The translations under genes and the position numbers were made by a program. A DNA stretch of 64,000 nucleotides from RGIG5612 sp963589005 (GTDB taxonomy: Bacteria; Bacillota; Clostridia; Lachnospirales; Lachnospiraceae): positions 1-64,000 of the forward strand of contig CAVAJR010000008.1 of assembly GCA_963589005.1 (NCBI GenBank), given 5' to 3'. Each line of letters opens with the position of its first letter. Positions within the stretch are counted from its first letter, which is position 1. This document shows, piece after piece, positions 44,260 through 53,296 of this stretch. The notes under the pieces are model-generated. The model saw only the letters and a list, made by a program, of their open reading frames with translations. It searched no databases and was not told where the DNA came from.

Positions 44260-45159
44260 ATGTATAAAGGCTCCGAACGTGCAGCTGTGAATATGAGAGA
44301 TATTATTAGAATGATTTTGGCCATATTAGGAATAATTATGCTGTGCTGGTTCATACTTCCCACGTTTATTACGCATGGAGTAAACATAGGAACTCTTACC
44401 GGCGTTGGATTAGGGCTTGCAGCGTTATTCTACGGCATATGGATGCGGCAGATCAATTCATTTATATGTACAGCCTGGCATACTGTTCCGGGTAAGATCG
44501 CTGAGATATTTCTGCTGATAATATGCGCATCTATATTAACATTGGCTATTATGTGTTCGGTATGCATGATAAGTGCATGTACGACGGGCAAATTATCCGG
44601 CAGTAGTGACAGTCCTGATAAGGATATGACTGCGGTTACGGATACTGGGATTGTCTTAGACTCAGCAAATGCAGACCTGAATGATCCAGACGAGAACAGA
44701 ACGGTTATTGTTCTGGGCGCCAGGGTTTATGAAAATCGTTTAAGCACGGCACTTAAATACAGACTTGATGCTGCATATGAGTATCTTATCGATCATCCGC
44801 TGTCGGCATGTATTGTTACAGGCGGGCAGGGCGTTAATGAACCTTGTACCGAGGCATCACTTATGTATGCTTATCTGGCTGAACTGGGTATTGATGAAGG
44901 CAGGATATATGTTGAAGATGAATCTACTGATACAGTAGAGAATATTCAGTATTCTATAAAGATCATTAGGGAGAATAATCTTAATGACAATGTTGCAATA
45001 GTAACGAGCGATTACCACGTATATAGATCCTTGACTTATGCTGCAAGGGACGGACTGGATGCAGTGGGAGTTGCGTCGGCGACTCAATGGTGGATTTATC
45101 CTGTGAGCGTAGTCAGGGAAATGTATGGAATCTTAGAGCAGTGGTTTCTGAATCAATAG
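44260..45159 (+). CDS. YdcF/SanA/ElyC-family membrane protein (DUF218)
   Basis: Envelope protein of the DUF218 family, linked elsewhere to cell-wall or vancomycin phenotypes. Three hydrophobic segments (about 15-35, 45-62, 82-108) precede an extracytoplasmic DUF218 domain (about 145-299) with VIVLGARVYENRLS, VTGGQG, the ED-ES-TDTVENI motif and VTSDYHVYRS. 299 residues. It begins one base after the glnA stop; ATG 44293 is an alternative start just before the first membrane segment. Likely read from the glnA transcript. Confidence 0.85.
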   Translation: MYKGSERAAVNMRDIIRMILAILGIIMLCWFILPTFITHGVNIGTLTGVGLGLAALFYGIWMRQINSFICTAWHTVPGKIAEIFLLIICASILTLAIMCSVCMISACTTGKLSGSSDSPDKDMTAVTDTGIVLDSANADLNDPDENRTVIVLGARVYENRLSTALKYRLDAAYEYLIDHPLSACIVTGGQGVNEPCTEASLMYAYLAELGIDEGRIYVEDESTDTVENIQYSIKIIRENNLNDNVAIVTSDYHVYRSLTYAARDGLDAVGVASATQWWIYPVSVVREMYGILEQWFLNQ

Positions 45160-45198
45160 CAAGACTTATTTGCAGCATTGCTAATATAGTGATTTTAA

Positions 45199-45513
45199 AT
45201 GAATTATACATACATACTAAAATGTGCGGACGGCTCCCTTTATACAGGCTGGACTAATAACTTGCAGAAGAGGCTTATATCACATAATAATGGGACAGGA
45301 AGTAAATATACCAGCTCCAGAAGACCGGTGGAGCTGGTATATTTTGAGGAGCATGAAACAAAACATGACGCCATGAGCAGAGAAGTGCAGATAAAAAGGC
45401 TTACAAGAAAACAGAAGGAAGCACTTATCCAGGGCTGTGATATAACAGAAATTTCACTTTTATCTGAGAATAATTATGCTATATTAGACGAGCATGTGAA
45501 TGAAAGGAAATAG
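45199..45513 (+). CDS. GIY-YIG nuclease family protein (UPF0213/YhbQ type)
   Basis: Stand-alone GIY-YIG domain of 104 residues; YhbQ-like members have weak DNA nuclease activity and unclear role. Motifs: YTYILKCADGSLYTGWT (GIY...YIG equivalent), the catalytic Arg in LQKRLISHN, and the metal-binding Glu in MSREVQIKRL. No second domain. The lipoprotein gene begins six bases downstream. Confidence 0.9.
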   Translation: MNYTYILKCADGSLYTGWTNNLQKRLISHNNGTGSKYTSSRRPVELVYFEEHETKHDAMSREVQIKRLTRKQKEALIQGCDITEISLLSENNYAILDEHVNERK

Positions 45514-45518
45514 ACAAG

Positions 45519-46235
45519 ATGAATATAGTTAATAAGAAAAATCTGCATATGATCAGAATCCTGGCAGCATTTTTATCCGTGATGTTTATTATGGCCTTCG
45601 CTACAGCCTGCGGCAGTTCCAAACCTCCGGTAGAGTTATTAGACGAGCCGGTCATTGAATATGGCGAATCTGAATATTATTCACAAGAGGATATGGATGC
45701 TTGTATAGCAGCCATTGAGGAGACTATGGGCAACTGGGCTACTCAATGCAATATTCAGGCTATAAGATTCTCAGGTGATGAGATGTCTCTGAAGGGCTTA
45801 TATTATTGCAATTCAATGACAGAAGATACTGTAAAATATGCCGGTGGAATGATGTTCTATGTTGACTTTGTTACACCGCAGGATGCCAAGGGATTTGATA
45901 AAAATACGCTTTATGAAAATTGGGAGTGGTATATCGTTAAGGATGAGGACGGAACCTGGAAGTTCTTCAACAACGGACGAGGCATTTCAGAAACGATCGA
46001 AATACCTGAAGATTTTGATCTGACAACACTTTTAGAAACAGATAGTGAAGATGAAGCAGAGACTGAGACTGCAGCGGCTGATGAACTGAATACGACAGCC
46101 GAGATTACAACAAATGAGGCAGCTGCAACATCTGAGATCACCGCTGAAGCTGTTACAACAAATAAGGCATCCGAAGACTCAGCTGTAACAGCCGGATCAA
46201 TGGATAAGTCAGAAACTGAACCTGCAGAAGATTGA
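45519..46235 (+). CDS. Lipoprotein of unknown function
   Basis: 238 residues. A signal peptide with lipobox FATAC (Cys about 31) predicts lipid anchoring outside the cell. The mature part has a small compact domain (about 45-165) of unknown family with Trp and Tyr rich segments (NTLYENWEWYIVKDEDGTW), then a low-complexity Thr/Glu/Ala tail of about 65 residues. It lies six bases after the GIY-YIG gene and may be cotranscribed without functional relation. I do not recognise the domain. Confidence 0.75.
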   Translation: MNIVNKKNLHMIRILAAFLSVMFIMAFATACGSSKPPVELLDEPVIEYGESEYYSQEDMDACIAAIEETMGNWATQCNIQAIRFSGDEMSLKGLYYCNSMTEDTVKYAGGMMFYVDFVTPQDAKGFDKNTLYENWEWYIVKDEDGTWKFFNNGRGISETIEIPEDFDLTTLLETDSEDEAETETAAADELNTTAEITTNEAAATSEITAEAVTTNKASEDSAVTAGSMDKSETEPAED

Positions 46236-46250
46236 AATATAAGAAAAAGA

Positions 46251-46292
46251 AAATGCAGCTTACATTGTGCAGAAACAGTGCAGGCTGCATTT
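46251..46292. terminator. Bidirectional terminator between lipoprotein gene and proA
   Basis: AAATGCAGC (46251-46259) and GCTGCATTT (46284-46292). Minus-strand tail TTCTTTTTCTTATA is strongly T-rich, serving proA; plus-strand tail is GTTATT. A second weak inverted repeat CACGCC/GGCGTG lies at 46362-46383. Confidence 0.75.
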
Positions 46293-46398
46293 GTTATTAG
46301 TGTCGGGATGCTGCAGGGCTGTGAGAAAACAGTAAGTGCAGATGTTTTAAGACATTTGCTGCACGCCGATGCTCATGGCGTGGCGCAAGCGGGTGGGT

Positions 46399-47658
46399 CT
46401 AATTTCTCACCTGTCCGTCACCGGTTACGATATATTTATAACTCGTCAGCTCATCTAATCCCATAGGACCTCTTGCATGGAGCTTCTGTGTCGAGATGCC
46501 CATCTCACAGCCCAGCCCAAACATGCCGCCGTCTGTGAATCGGGTAGAGGCATTGACATAAACTGCTGCACTGTCAACATGTGAAGTGAAATAATCAGCA
46601 GCAGCCTGATCCTCGGTTATGATGGCATCACTATGGTGCGTGGAGTGCTCGGCAATATGAGAAACGGCCTCCTTGACATTAGTTACAATCTTAACAGCAA
46701 TTATATAATCCAGAAATTCCGTATAGAAATCCTTTTCAGAAGCAGGAAATCCTGCGATTATCTTTAAAGCCTTCTCACATAATCTTAATTCAACAGGAAT
46801 CTGGCCTGAAGTAATCCTGTCATCAACCAGTGCTTTTTTCAGCATCGGCAGGAATTTCTCTGCAACTTTTTCAGAAATAAGACAGGTTTCCTCTGCATTG
46901 CATACGGAAGGGCGCTGCGTTTTAGCATTGACAATTATGCGGATAGCCTTATCAAGATCAGCTGCCTCGTCAACATAAACAGAACAGATGCCGGTGCCTG
47001 TTTCGATGCAAGGAACACATGCCTGTTCAACGCAGGCATTAATAAGTCCTGCACCGCCGCGAGGGATAAGCAGATCTACATATCCTTTAGCCTTCATGAG
47101 TTCATTAGCACTTGCTCTGGTGGTATCGTCAATTATATTAATAAGTTCTGCCGGAAGACCAACGGATATAAGACCCCTCTGCATAGCATTTACAATAGCC
47201 TTCGAGGTATGATATGCCTCCTTGCCGCTTCTTAATATGCATACATTTCCGCTCTTAAGGCATAAGGCTGCGGCATCAGATGTTACATTTGGGCGGCTTT
47301 CATATATGATTGCAATAACGCCCAGAGGTACGCTTATTTTTCTGAGCTTTAATCCCTGCGTAATGATACGTTCTGTGATGATCCGTCCCACCGGATCTGG
47401 AAGTTTTACCACATCTCTTATACCATCAGCCATGCCTTTAATTCGTGCCTTATCCAGCATCAGCCGATCTAACATAACATCACTTACCGAACCTCTGGCA
47501 GCATTGATGTCTGTGCTGTTTTGAAGAAGTATTGCCTTGGTCTCAGCCTCTATAGAAGCAGCCATAGCAAGGAGGGCCTCGTTCTTCTTATCAGTATCAA
47601 TATTAACGAATGTACTCTTGGCTTCCTTGGCCTTTTTTAAAATTTCTGATGTGGTCAT
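46399..47658 (-). CDS. proA: Gamma-glutamyl phosphate reductase
   Basis: Reduces gamma-glutamyl phosphate with NADPH to glutamate semialdehyde in proline synthesis. 419 residues, aldehyde-dehydrogenase fold, with ESRPNVTSDAAALCLKSGN near 120-138, PRGGAGLI near 199-206, and the catalytic C253 in SVCNAEET. GGAGGAATAATTC precedes the ATG. It follows proB on the minus strand after a 137-base spacer. proC is not in the window. Confidence 0.95.
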   Translation of the reverse strand: MTTSEILKKAKEAKSTFVNIDTDKKNEALLAMAASIEAETKAILLQNSTDINAARGSVSDVMLDRLMLDKARIKGMADGIRDVVKLPDPVGRIITERIITQGLKLRKISVPLGVIAIIYESRPNVTSDAAALCLKSGNVCILRSGKEAYHTSKAIVNAMQRGLISVGLPAELINIIDDTTRASANELMKAKGYVDLLIPRGGAGLINACVEQACVPCIETGTGICSVYVDEAADLDKAIRIIVNAKTQRPSVCNAEETCLISEKVAEKFLPMLKKALVDDRITSGQIPVELRLCEKALKIIAGFPASEKDFYTEFLDYIIAVKIVTNVKEAVSHIAEHSTHHSDAIITEDQAAADYFTSHVDSAAVYVNASTRFTDGGMFGLGCEMGISTQKLHARGPMGLDELTSYKYIVTGDGQVRN

Positions 47659-47735
47659 ATGAATTATTCCTCCGTATGCCGAGCATAGTACTTATGCCCG
47701 GGATTATAAATATCTATATCCTATCGCTGCAAGAT

Positions 47736-47765
47736 GCGGTATATTTGCCGGGACAGATATACCGC
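47736..47765. repeat. Inverted repeat in the proB-proA spacer
   Basis: GCGGTATAT (47736-47744) and ATATACCGC (47757-47765), a perfect 9-base stem with a 12-base loop. TATCGCTGC occurs on each outer side (about 47723-47731 and 47769-47777) as a direct repeat. It might uncouple proB from proA expression; there is no T tract. Confidence 0.55.
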
Positions 47766-47795
47766 CTATATCGCTGCGAAACAAATAATCAAAAA

Positions 47796-48560
47796 TCACA
47801 TTGCTCTGAATAATGTTCCTACCGGTTTGCCCTCTGCGATATCATATAATAATTGCGGCTTGGCACCGTTGGCTATGATCATATTGCAGCCTGCTGCATT
47901 GCATATCCTTGCGGCTTCCAATTTGGTTTTCATTCCGCCCGTTCCCAGGGAAGAAGAGCTTCCACCGGCTAATTTGAGTATATCCTCAGACAGCCCGTCC
48001 ACCTCGTGAATGAGCTCAGCATTCGGATCATTGTGAGGATCAGCGGTATAAAGTCCGTCAATGTCTGACAATAAGATAAGAAGTTTGGCCCCTGCACTGG
48101 TGGCGACAATGGCAGACAGTGTATCATTATCTCCGATAACGATCTCTTCTGTCGCGATGGTATCATTTTCATTAATGATAGGGATTGTATCTAACTCCAG
48201 CAGACGATTGAGCGTTGTCGAGAAATTGTGATGCCTTTTCTCGCTTTTGATGTCAGAAGCAGTGATCAGGATCTGCGCCACAGTATGGTTATATTCTGAG
48301 AAAAGCTTATCATACACATACATGAGTTCGCACTGTCCTACGGCAGCGGCAGCCTGCTTGGTTGCCATATCAGAAGGACGCGACTTAAGAGACAGCTTGC
48401 CTGTACCCATTCCGATGGCACCTGAGGAAACGATTATGATCTCATGTCCTGAATTTTTCAGGTCGCTTATGGCCTTGCACAACTCCTCGGTTTTTCTTAT
48501 ATTCAGCCTTCCGCTTGAATGAGCAAGCGTTGATGTACCTATCTTTATTACTATTTTCAT
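47796..48560 (-). CDS. proB: Glutamate 5-kinase, short form
   Basis: Phosphorylates glutamate to start proline synthesis; usually feedback-inhibited by proline. 254 residues containing only the amino-acid kinase domain (VIKIGTSTL near the start, VSSGAIGMG near 44-52, IPIINENDTIATEEI near 130-144, GTGGMKTK near 207-214); the C-terminal PUA domain of longer ProB is missing, as in many Clostridia. ATG 48560 has GAGGT five bases upstream; an in-frame start at 48575 is less likely. Confidence 0.94.
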   Translation of the reverse strand: MKIVIKIGTSTLAHSSGRLNIRKTEELCKAISDLKNSGHEIIIVSSGAIGMGTGKLSLKSRPSDMATKQAAAAVGQCELMYVYDKLFSEYNHTVAQILITASDIKSEKRHHNFSTTLNRLLELDTIPIINENDTIATEEIVIGDNDTLSAIVATSAGAKLLILLSDIDGLYTADPHNDPNAELIHEVDGLSEDILKLAGGSSSSLGTGGMKTKLEAARICNAAGCNMIIANGAKPQLLYDIAEGKPVGTLFRAM

Positions 48561-48954
48561 AACATACCTCTGCAAATTATATTGATCCGTTTATAGTGAA
48601 TACTACCGGCGCTTGCTCATCTGTATGCAACATAAACCTGGCTGTGCTGATGGTTTTCTCCTGTGCTGTTAGAATTCATATAGGAAAAATCCTCAATGCA
48701 GCATTCGACCTTAGCTGTTCTCCTGTGCTATTGGACAAGCAGGCAAAGAAAAATTCAAAATGTATGATCAATTTGCAATATTATATTGTAAATAGGGCGA
48801 AAATAAAAGAAAAATTATGCATAACAAAATTCTATGTATAAGAAAAAGAACAGATAAAAACTAAAATATAGTTTATAATTTTTGGCCATTATGTTAATCT
48901 GAAAATGAATATGGGCAATATTTATAAAAAAATCAGAAGGAGGGATTTTATTTT
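48561..48954. other. Divergent intergenic region, proB and secreted-protein gene
   Basis: 394 bases without a convincing gene. It holds a TATAAT (48874-48879) suitable for the rightward gene with a poor -35, and two near-identical 15-base copies of TTCTCCTGTGCTGTT (48656-48670 and 48718-48732, one mismatch). An open frame here lacks a ribosome site and is not believed. Confidence 0.6.
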
Positions 48955-50931
48955 ATGAAAAATAACAAGTTTTTTGCCATGCTGATAGCTTCAGGTCTTG
49001 TAATTGCCATGACAGCTACGACATTTGCCGCAAGTATGCCAGCTGATATGCCTGCAGCAGAAGAGAATGCCGACAGTCAGGGCGCTGAAGGCGGCGAATC
49101 GGCAGATGGCGAGGCTCCGGAGGGGGAGTCAGCAGGGGGAGAATCGGCAGGAGGAGCATCATCAGGTACGCCGGATACATCTCTGGGTGGAAGTGCTACA
49201 AGCAGACCGCCTGACAATTCTACCAAGGCAATTGATATCTTAGGTTCACGCGCAGCTGTATATGTCGAATATGGGGAAAAGGGATATACAGTAAGCAACA
49301 ATGCATCAGACTCTTATAAGGTCGAACTTGGCGAGATGAATGCACCTGTCATAGGCAGTGCAAATGCAATTAAGAACCTTTATATTGAGTGCTCAGCGAT
49401 CGAATGGGATGCTGAAAATGAGGTTGGCAATTCCGGTTTGGTTATTAACAGTCTTGCAGACGAAGAGACAACATTTATCCTCGGCGGAGAAGAGGATGTA
49501 TATGATGCTCCTAATGGAGAAAAGTACAACTCTGTAATAATCATGAATATGACAGAGGGCGAGGAATATGATGAGGATGCTACAGAGACAGCAGCAGGCT
49601 GCGGCATAGCATATAATGGCAAGTCACTTCTGATCAACAATGCATATGTTGAGTCTAATGGTACTGGCCGTCCAAGCATTCATATTCCGTCATCAACCCG
49701 TGATAAGAATGTAACTCAATATTCGGATCTGATCGTAGAAGACAGTTATATCATCAACCATTCTACAAGAGCACTTCTTCTTATGGGAGGAGATGTATGG
49801 TTCCTTAATTCTGCAGCTATAACAGATTCATGGGGAGCATTGAGCTACGATAATACATCTACAACAATGTATGTTGTTAACTCAATTGCTGAACAGACAG
49901 GTACAGGATATTCCATCTATGATGCTGCAGGCTGCACAATGTATGTCTATGGTTCAAGCATAATGAGCGGCGGTACAGGCATAACAGTATGCCGTGATGC
50001 AACGCTTACTGTTGCAAGTCTGTCGGCAGCTGATGAGGCCGCTACAGCGCCTTATACAGGAACAGCTGACCTTATGTCTCCGGCAGTTACAGCAGACGGC
50101 AAGACTATAATTGCATCATATGCATATCCTATCAAGATCCATGCAGATATGTCCGGTGCAGATTCAGTAGCAAGTGCATATATTAGTGATGCATATCTGT
50201 CATCCTGCGCAGAGGATATAGTTCTTACAAGCAAGGAATTCACTGCAGCATCAGCTAATACAGCAAGTTCAGGCAGCGAGGCAATGAATGCTCTTGTTTC
50301 AGATTATGAAGAGGGTGAGATCGTTGAGATCGCTTGCCATAACGGACAAGTAACATTTGATAATTGTGAACTTAACAGCAGAAAGGGCGTTCTCGTTCAG
50401 TCATTCTTCGCATATGACAGCATGGCATCAGGAATCTATCCTGTAGACGGAGCAGAATATGCAGGCGATGCAGTTACATTAAAGAACATGTCAGCAACAG
50501 GCGATATCCTCCACGAGGATTACATGCGTAAGATGGTTGTTTCTCTGGAAAATGCAGAGCTTACAGGCAAGGTTACGGGAACTACACTTACGGGATGGAA
50601 TAATTACTGGAAAGAGCAGCTTGAATCAATAAATGGTGATGAAGAAGATGCGCTTCTGGTTATTCATGATGAAGTATATGAAACTGTATGGGGCGTTCGC
50701 ATGAGCGTTGATGCGGACTCAACATGGAACGTTGCAGGTACATCCCAGTTATACAGCTTTACAATGGAAGACGGAGCAACAGTTAAGCCGGCAGAAGGCA
50801 AGAACATGACAATCTATGTAGACTGCACTATGGACAACAGCCTCGAAAGCTATGATATAGCAAGCGGAACACAGATTGATGCCTTTGAGCCAGGCACAGA
50901 GTATAGCGGAGTAGTTATTGTTATTGAGTAA
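48955..50931 (+). CDS. Secreted beta-helix-type protein
   Basis: 658 residues, unknown function. Signal peptide (1-26, ending FAA), then an acidic Glu/Gly/Ser-rich linker (about 27-90, with GESAGGESAGG), then a long right-handed beta-helix-like region (about 95-600) built from short strands such as LLINNAYVESNG, LIVEDSYIINHS and VWFLNSAAITDS, with many Asn, Gly and Thr; a compact C-terminal end follows. No lipobox, LPxTG or membrane anchor, so it is either released or held non-covalently. A strong AGGAGGG precedes the ATG. Pectate-lyase-like folds can be adhesins or polysaccharide enzymes; I see no catalytic motif. Confidence 0.75.
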   Translation: MKNNKFFAMLIASGLVIAMTATTFAASMPADMPAAEENADSQGAEGGESADGEAPEGESAGGESAGGASSGTPDTSLGGSATSRPPDNSTKAIDILGSRAAVYVEYGEKGYTVSNNASDSYKVELGEMNAPVIGSANAIKNLYIECSAIEWDAENEVGNSGLVINSLADEETTFILGGEEDVYDAPNGEKYNSVIIMNMTEGEEYDEDATETAAGCGIAYNGKSLLINNAYVESNGTGRPSIHIPSSTRDKNVTQYSDLIVEDSYIINHSTRALLLMGGDVWFLNSAAITDSWGALSYDNTSTTMYVVNSIAEQTGTGYSIYDAAGCTMYVYGSSIMSGGTGITVCRDATLTVASLSAADEAATAPYTGTADLMSPAVTADGKTIIASYAYPIKIHADMSGADSVASAYISDAYLSSCAEDIVLTSKEFTAASANTASSGSEAMNALVSDYEEGEIVEIACHNGQVTFDNCELNSRKGVLVQSFFAYDSMASGIYPVDGAEYAGDAVTLKNMSATGDILHEDYMRKMVVSLENAELTGKVTGTTLTGWNNYWKEQLESINGDEEDALLVIHDEVYETVWGVRMSVDADSTWNVAGTSQLYSFTMEDGATVKPAEGKNMTIYVDCTMDNSLESYDIASGTQIDAFEPGTEYSGVVIVIE

Positions 50932-50975
50932 TATTAATAACGAGATCCAATTAAATATTAAATAATATAAAAAAT

Positions 50976-51006
50976 GAGCTGATACATTAAGTACCAGCTC
51001 GTTTTT
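50976..51006. terminator. Bidirectional terminator
   Basis: GAGCTG (50976-50981) with CAGCTC (50995-51000), extended inward by TAC/GTA across an A-C mismatch. Plus-strand tail GTTTTTAG; minus-strand tail ATTTTTTATATT. It ends the secreted-protein gene and the convergent small lipoprotein gene. Confidence 0.85.
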
Positions 51007-51037
51007 AGTTGAAACAAAAATTAATAAATTCTTTGAA

Positions 51038-51271
51038 TTACTCTTCAGCAGCTTCTGTAGCATCTGCCTCAGCAGCTTCTGTAGCATCTGCCTCAGCAGT
51101 TTCTGTTGTATCTTCTTCAGCAGCAGCCTCTGTTGTTGTTTCAGCAGCTTCTGTAGTTGTCTCAGCAGCTGTTGTTGTTGTAGCTGTCTCTGTTGATGAG
51201 CTACCACAAGCTGAAAGAGCAACTGAAAGACCCATGCAAAGTACTGCAACTAATGCGATAACTTTTTTCAT
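51038..51271 (-). CDS. Small lipoprotein consisting only of a Thr/Glu/Ala linker
   Basis: 77 residues. MKKVIALVAVLCMGLSVALSAC gives a signal peptide with a LSAC lipobox (Cys 22); the mature 56 residues contain only Ser, Gly, Thr, Glu, Ala and Asp in repeats such as TTTEAAE and ADATEAAE. No folded domain follows, and a proper stop and terminator are present. AGAGG precedes the ATG. It may be a surface peptide-coat lipoprotein or the remnant of a solute-binding lipoprotein whose domain was lost. Confidence 0.75.
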   Translation of the reverse strand: MKKVIALVAVLCMGLSVALSACGSSSTETATTTTAAETTTEAAETTTEAAAEEDTTETAEADATEAAEADATEAAEE

Positions 51272-51332
51272 ATCAAAAACCTCTTTTCTTTTATTGATTG
51301 TCTTATGTTCTTCGACTGTTTCAATAGAACGT

Positions 51333-51360
51333 ATTATACAACTAAAAAATAAAACATCAA
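51333..51360 (-). promoter_or_regulatory. Promoter of the small lipoprotein gene
   Basis: Minus strand: TTGATG (51360-51355), 16-base spacer, perfect TATAAT (51338-51333). The leader would be about 55 bases. Confidence 0.7.
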
Positions 51361-51470
51361 GAAGAAAATCAAGAATTCACAAAATTTTTAGACTTTAAGT
51401 TTCCATCAGCCTTGAATAATAGACATAGAGTATGATAAAAAAATATTACAAAAAAGCAGGAGGTAGCTAA

Positions 51471-52553
51471 ATGCAAAAAGTAAAGGTAGCAGTGTTGGGA
51501 TCTGGTTTTATAGCTAATATCCATCTTGAGAGTTATACCAGATTTGTATCAAATGCTGAGGTTGTTGCGATCTATGCCAGAACGCAGGAGCATGCACGAT
51601 TATTAGCGGATAAGTATGGCATTGATAAGGTTTATGGGGATATTGATAAAATGCTTGATGAATGCGACATAGATGTAGTTGATATCTGCCTTCCTAATTT
51701 TCTTCATCATCAGGCCTGCCTTAAGGCTGCAGCTAAGAATAAGCACGTAATCTGCGAGAAGCCGCTGGCAATGAATCTTGAGCAGGCAAATGAAATGATA
51801 GATGCACTTAAGAGCCGAAATCTTAAGCTTATGTATGCCGAGGAACTGTGTTTCGCCCCTAAATACGAGAGAGTAAGGGAAATGGTAGAGCAAGGCGCAG
51901 TAGGCAGAGTTTATATGCTAAAGCAGGGAGAAAAGCATGACGGACCCCACAGCAAATGGTTTTATTCTAAGGAAACAGCAGGCGGTGGCGTTATGATGGA
52001 TATGGGCTGTCATGCCCTGGCATGGTTCAGATGGATGAATAAGGGTGCCAAGGTGAAGAGCGTATATGCGCATATGAATACAGTTTTTCATAGGGATATT
52101 ACAGACTGCGATGACAACAGCATAACGATAGTTGAATTCGACAATGAAGTTACAGGAATTGCGGAGACCAGCTGGGCCAAGCCGGGAGGAATGGATGACA
52201 GAATAGAGGTATATGGCAATAAGGGCGTAACATATGCTGATCTGTTCCACGGCAATTCAGCACTTACATATTCCGTAGACGGATATGGATATGCGGCCGA
52301 GAAGGCAGGAAGTACGCAAGGATGGACATTTACAATATTTGAAGAAGCATTTAACCAGGGATATCCTCAGGAACTTGCGCATTTTATTGATTGTGTTCAG
52401 AATGACAAGGAACCATTGGTGACGGGTGAGGATGGCAAGGCAGTTCTTGAAATACTTTATGCTGCTTATGAAAGCGCTCGTACAGGAGCTAAAGTCAACA
52501 TGCCTATGGAAGAGAAGAAGGTGCCGTATCCTATGGCATTGTGGAAGGATTGA
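51471..52553 (+). CDS. Gfo/Idh/MocA-family oxidoreductase
   Basis: NAD(P)-dependent dehydrogenase acting on a sugar or inositol-type substrate. 360 residues: Rossmann fold with GSGFIANIH (10-18), the CEKPLAMN motif (E96, K97, P98) and the C-terminal beta-sheet domain (about 125-360) with GGGVMMDMGCHALAWFRW near 164-181, whose His is a likely catalytic residue. AGGAGGT lies just before the ATG. It shares one base with the downstream NagB-like gene, so the pair probably acts in one amino-sugar or polyol pathway. Confidence 0.9.
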   Translation: MQKVKVAVLGSGFIANIHLESYTRFVSNAEVVAIYARTQEHARLLADKYGIDKVYGDIDKMLDECDIDVVDICLPNFLHHQACLKAAAKNKHVICEKPLAMNLEQANEMIDALKSRNLKLMYAEELCFAPKYERVREMVEQGAVGRVYMLKQGEKHDGPHSKWFYSKETAGGGVMMDMGCHALAWFRWMNKGAKVKSVYAHMNTVFHRDITDCDDNSITIVEFDNEVTGIAETSWAKPGGMDDRIEVYGNKGVTYADLFHGNSALTYSVDGYGYAAEKAGSTQGWTFTIFEEAFNQGYPQELAHFIDCVQNDKEPLVTGEDGKAVLEILYAAYESARTGAKVNMPMEEKKVPYPMALWKD

Positions 52554-53296
52554 TGAAAACGAAGATCTTCCAGTCGCCGGAGCTGGCGGCTGAATATATA
52601 GTTGATATGCTTAAGGATATCCTTATTCATAAGCCGGATGCGCTCATATGTCTGGCGGCCGGGCATACATCTATACCTGTTTTTGATCGGATTATTGAGG
52701 AACAAAGATCGGGCAAAATCAATCTAAGCAAGGCAAGCTTCGTTGCCATGGACGAGTGGGCAGGCGTAAGTGCTGATAATACAGGCTCAATGACCCATTT
52801 TCTGCATAGTAACTTTCTGGATCATGTCGGAATGAGAGAAGATCAGATCCATATGTTTGACGCATTTGGAGGAGAGGCAGAGTGCCGCCGTATGCATGAT
52901 ATTGTTACATCGGCAGGCGGCATAGATTTCCTGCTGCTGGGAATGGGAATGAATGGCCATCTTGCATTAAATGAACCCGGCAGTAAGAAAGACAGCAAGG
53001 CCAGAGTAGTAGAGCTGTCAGAAACAACGAAGCAAGTATCACCGAAATATTTTGCTGATGGCATGCCTGACATAAGTCAGGGGCTGACACTGGGCTTATC
53101 AGAATTATTGGGCAGCAGACAGGTCGTGCTGGCAGTGTTCGGCGAACATAAACGAGAAGCTGTTCATAGATTCATGGAGTCACAGCCGTCACCGGAATTT
53201 CCTGCTTCGTTTATTAAGGAACTGGAAAATGCTGTGGTAGTATTTGACGAGGCAGCTGCAGCCTTCATTTCTTCGGCATTCTTTAGTGTAGTTTGA
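52553..53296 (+). CDS. Glucosamine-6-phosphate deaminase-like isomerase
   Basis: NagB/6-phosphogluconolactonase-fold protein, 247 residues from ATG 52553 (TGATG overlap with the oxidoreductase; GGAAGG upstream). Visible are LAAGHTS (34-40), the catalytic MDEWAG with D67, and GMGMNGHLALNEPG (130-143) with H136. It resembles NagB but is more divergent than housekeeping NagB, so the substrate may be another amino-sugar phosphate, in line with its oxidoreductase partner. The last 133 bases overlap the convergent recN gene. Confidence 0.85.
   Translation: MKTKIFQSPELAAEYIVDMLKDILIHKPDALICLAAGHTSIPVFDRIIEEQRSGKINLSKASFVAMDEWAGVSADNTGSMTHFLHSNFLDHVGMREDQIHMFDAFGGEAECRRMHDIVTSAGGIDFLLLGMGMNGHLALNEPGSKKDSKARVVELSETTKQVSPKYFADGMPDISQGLTLGLSELLGSRQVVLAVFGEHKREAVHRFMESQPSPEFPASFIKELENAVVVFDEAAAAFISSAFFSVV

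Noticed and set aside
48596..48841. Open frame of 81 codons in the proB-secreted protein gap
   Set aside because: No ribosome site, odd composition and overlap with direct repeats; not like a real protein.
51009..51398. Ala/Ser/Val-rich frame opposite the small lipoprotein
   Set aside because: It is the complement of the low-complexity Thr/Glu/Ala repeats and has no start signals.
52940..52985. Asn instead of Asp in the NagB GxGxDGH motif as a broken active site
   Set aside because: Gram-positive NagB enzymes commonly have Asn there, and the His and the other catalytic Asp are kept.
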